The position numbers were made by a program, and so were the translations under genes. Shown here piece by piece: positions 62,658 to 64,000 of a stretch of DNA of 64,000 nucleotides. Source of the stretch: Pelagicoccus sp. SDUM812003 (lineage in GTDB: Bacteria; Verrucomicrobiota; Verrucomicrobiia; Opitutales; Opitutaceae); contig NZ_JARXHY010000003.1 of assembly GCF_031127815.1 (NCBI RefSeq), forward strand, positions 434,001-498,000, written 5' to 3'. The stretch's first letter is position 1. Every line of letters begins with the position of its first letter. The notes under the pieces were generated by a model that was given only the letters and a program-made list of their open reading frames with translations, ran no database searches and was not told the origin of the DNA.

Positions 62658-62829
62658 GCTAGATGATATGTTAGGGTTTGGATCTTCTTAAGGTTAGAAG
62701 TCTGCAGCGCTGTAGACGAAACGATCGTGTAGGGGATGAGATGTCTGGGGTGGTCGTTTTATTCCGGCGAATCGAGAAAACTGTCGATTTTCTTGCGCCG
62801 GGATGCGGGAGCGGTAGTTGTTTCTTCGC

Positions 62830-63306
62830 ATGATCGTTGACCACATCGAAAACTGGAAGGCATACGCGTTCGGGGAGGCTTGGCAGCAGGCGTTCTCGTT
62901 TTTAGAGAAGCTTGATGCGGAAGCGGAGGAAAAGGAGTATCCGATCGATGGAGACGAGATTTTCGCCCGCGTGATGAGCTACCCGACGAAGGAGGAAAGC
63001 GATCCGACTGCGGTATTGGAGGCGCACCGCAAGTATGTGGATATACAGATGGCTCTGATCGGTTCGGAGCGGATCGCGGTTTATCCGACGCATCTGCAGT
63101 CGACGAAAGACCCTTACGACGCGGAGCGGGACGTCACGTTTTTCCACTACCGGAAGCCGGCTGCCCTGCAGCTCTCTATCTATCCCGGCACCTTCACATG
63201 CTTGCTGCCGCAGGACGCCCATATGCCGCAGCTCTTCACCAGCGAGCCTGGGGTGGGGGTGAAGAAGGTGGTGGTGAAGATTCTTTTGGATCGACTGAGC
63301 ATCTAG
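62830..63306 (+). CDS. YhcH/YjgK/YiaL-family (DUF386) protein
   Basis: A 158-residue cupin-like protein. The family signature is HRKYVDIQMALIGSERI, with PQDAHMPQL near the end supplying a metal-binding His. Members lie in sialic acid and sugar operons and may act as sugar anomerases or isomerases. ATG 62830 is chosen over TTG 62818. It is followed closely by a sulfotransferase-like gene. Confidence 0.85.
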   Translation: MIVDHIENWKAYAFGEAWQQAFSFLEKLDAEAEEKEYPIDGDEIFARVMSYPTKEESDPTAVLEAHRKYVDIQMALIGSERIAVYPTHLQSTKDPYDAERDVTFFHYRKPAALQLSIYPGTFTCLLPQDAHMPQLFTSEPGVGVKKVVVKILLDRLSI

Positions 63307-63315
63307 AGGATTCGT

Positions 63316-64000
63316 ATGCGGATCCTCATTTTCACCTCAGGCAAGACCGGCTCCACCGCTTTGGCTGGCACGCTGCAGAGGACCTTGCCGGGGCATAAGC
63401 TGGAATTTGAGCCTAAGCGGCTTGACCAGCTCAGCGACGACGAGCCGAACCTCATCGTCAAGTCGATCGCGGTCCTGCACTGGGGCACCGAGGTGAAGAA
63501 ATTCCCCACCTACGATCGACGCATCTTTTTGGCGCGACACCCCTTCGATCGCCTGGTCAGCGCGTTGCTCTACGCGCCCTTCAACGGGCAAGGCTTCGAA
63601 ACCGACGAGGGCGCGGGGCGCTACGTGTCGCTGTTGCGGCGCAAGGTCGAGCGACCCGAATCGGTAAGCGTGATGGAGATCTGCGATCTTTTCGGAGAGC
63701 TATCCGGGATGGATCTGCGATTTCTGGTAGGGGAGGAAGTGCGGTGCCATGGCGAGTTCAAGTCCGCTCACGGAAGCGAGTTTCACACCTTGCTCTACGA
63801 GGACCTGGTGGCGAATCGGTGGCAGGGACTGGAGACCTATCTGGGCTTCCCCTTGCGCAAGCAGCTGGTGGTGCCGCCCGGTTTCGAGCGCGTGGCCCGC
63901 GGCAAGCGGAGCGGGGATTGGAAGCGCTGGTTTTTGCCCAGCGATCAGAAGGTTTTGGGCGAAAAGTGGAGCCGCTACTTCGAGCTCTTTTCGGATCACG
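63316..64000 (+). CDS. Sulfotransferase-like protein (cut by window edge)
   Basis: An open frame from ATG 63316 runs to the window edge without a stop (about 228 residues). FTSGKTGSTALAGTLQ at the start matches the 5'-phosphosulfate-binding loop of PAPS-dependent sulfotransferases, and FLARHPFDRLVSALLY matches the 3'-phosphate motif. The acceptor is unknown. It begins 9 bases after the YhcH-family gene, so the two are probably one operon. Confidence 0.78.
   Translation, partial: MRILIFTSGKTGSTALAGTLQRTLPGHKLEFEPKRLDQLSDDEPNLIVKSIAVLHWGTEVKKFPTYDRRIFLARHPFDRLVSALLYAPFNGQGFETDEGAGRYVSLLRRKVERPESVSVMEICDLFGELSGMDLRFLVGEEVRCHGEFKSAHGSEFHTLLYEDLVANRWQGLETYLGFPLRKQLVVPPGFERVARGKRSGDWKRWFLPSDQKVLGEKWSRYFELFSDH

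Noticed and set aside
1-64000. CRISPR arrays, insertion sequences or prophage genes
   Set aside because: No regularly spaced repeats, transposase, integrase or phage structural motifs were seen.

Overview
The window is GC-rich, gene-dense chromosomal DNA from a free-living, probably aerobic Gram-negative heterotroph. Signal peptides, lipoproteins, a TonB-dependent receptor and a full-length complex I operon all point to a two-membrane cell. The gene mix suggests Verrucomicrobiota of the Opitutae type: two-component sensors with periplasmic propeller domains, uronate breakdown genes, a NodU/SxtJ/DUF5989 cassette, and many genes without a clear Shine-Dalgarno site. That assignment is inference. 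I saw no transposase, phage gene, CRISPR array or rRNA.

Layout. 1-8250: the start of an exported clan GH-A-like glycosidase, a parvulin, and two tandem paralogous propeller/Y_Y_Y histidine kinases. 8250-12100: a heat-shock block of two small Hsp20 proteins, CbpA and its partner CbpM, followed by two related small proteins of unknown function. 12260-16920: an SGNH/TPR protein, a NodU-type carbamoyltransferase, an SxtJ-like membrane protein and a DUF5989 peptide. 17010-24000 (minus strand): a Do-type protease, TrpB, a scramblase/LURP-one-like protein and a large secreted nuclease. 24240-26850: a modABC molybdate importer. 26865-33714: an M14-type peptidase, then uronate catabolism (a GH88/GH105-like hydrolase, a TIM-barrel isomerase, an IclR regulator divergent from kduI-kduD, and a perfect operator palindrome between them). 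33920-40520: groEL-groES, an M48 membrane peptidase, a ZnuD-like receptor with His-rich loops and a methyltransferase. 40645-40870: tRNA-Ser(GGA) with repeats at its 3' end. 41060-54790: a 13-gene nuoB-to-nuoN operon without nuoA. 54930-64000: a double-length ThyX, a lipoprotein, a small conserved protein, ComEC, ThiD, RarA, a PEGA lipoprotein, an exported propeller, a YhcH-family protein and the start of a sulfotransferase.

How the genes work together. The clearest functional groups are the respiratory complex I operon, the uronate branch (KduI and KduD convert 5-dehydro-4-deoxyuronate towards 2-dehydro-3-deoxygluconate, with a hydrolase upstream that can release unsaturated uronates), and protein folding (Hsp20s, CbpAM, GroESL, PpiC, HtrA). 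The best candidates for undescribed biology are the two related small proteins beside CbpAM, the tandem ThyX fusion with one degenerate half, the sensor kinase that has lost a recognisable start codon but keeps an in-frame signal peptide, and the repeated and inverted copies of the tRNA-Ser 3' end.
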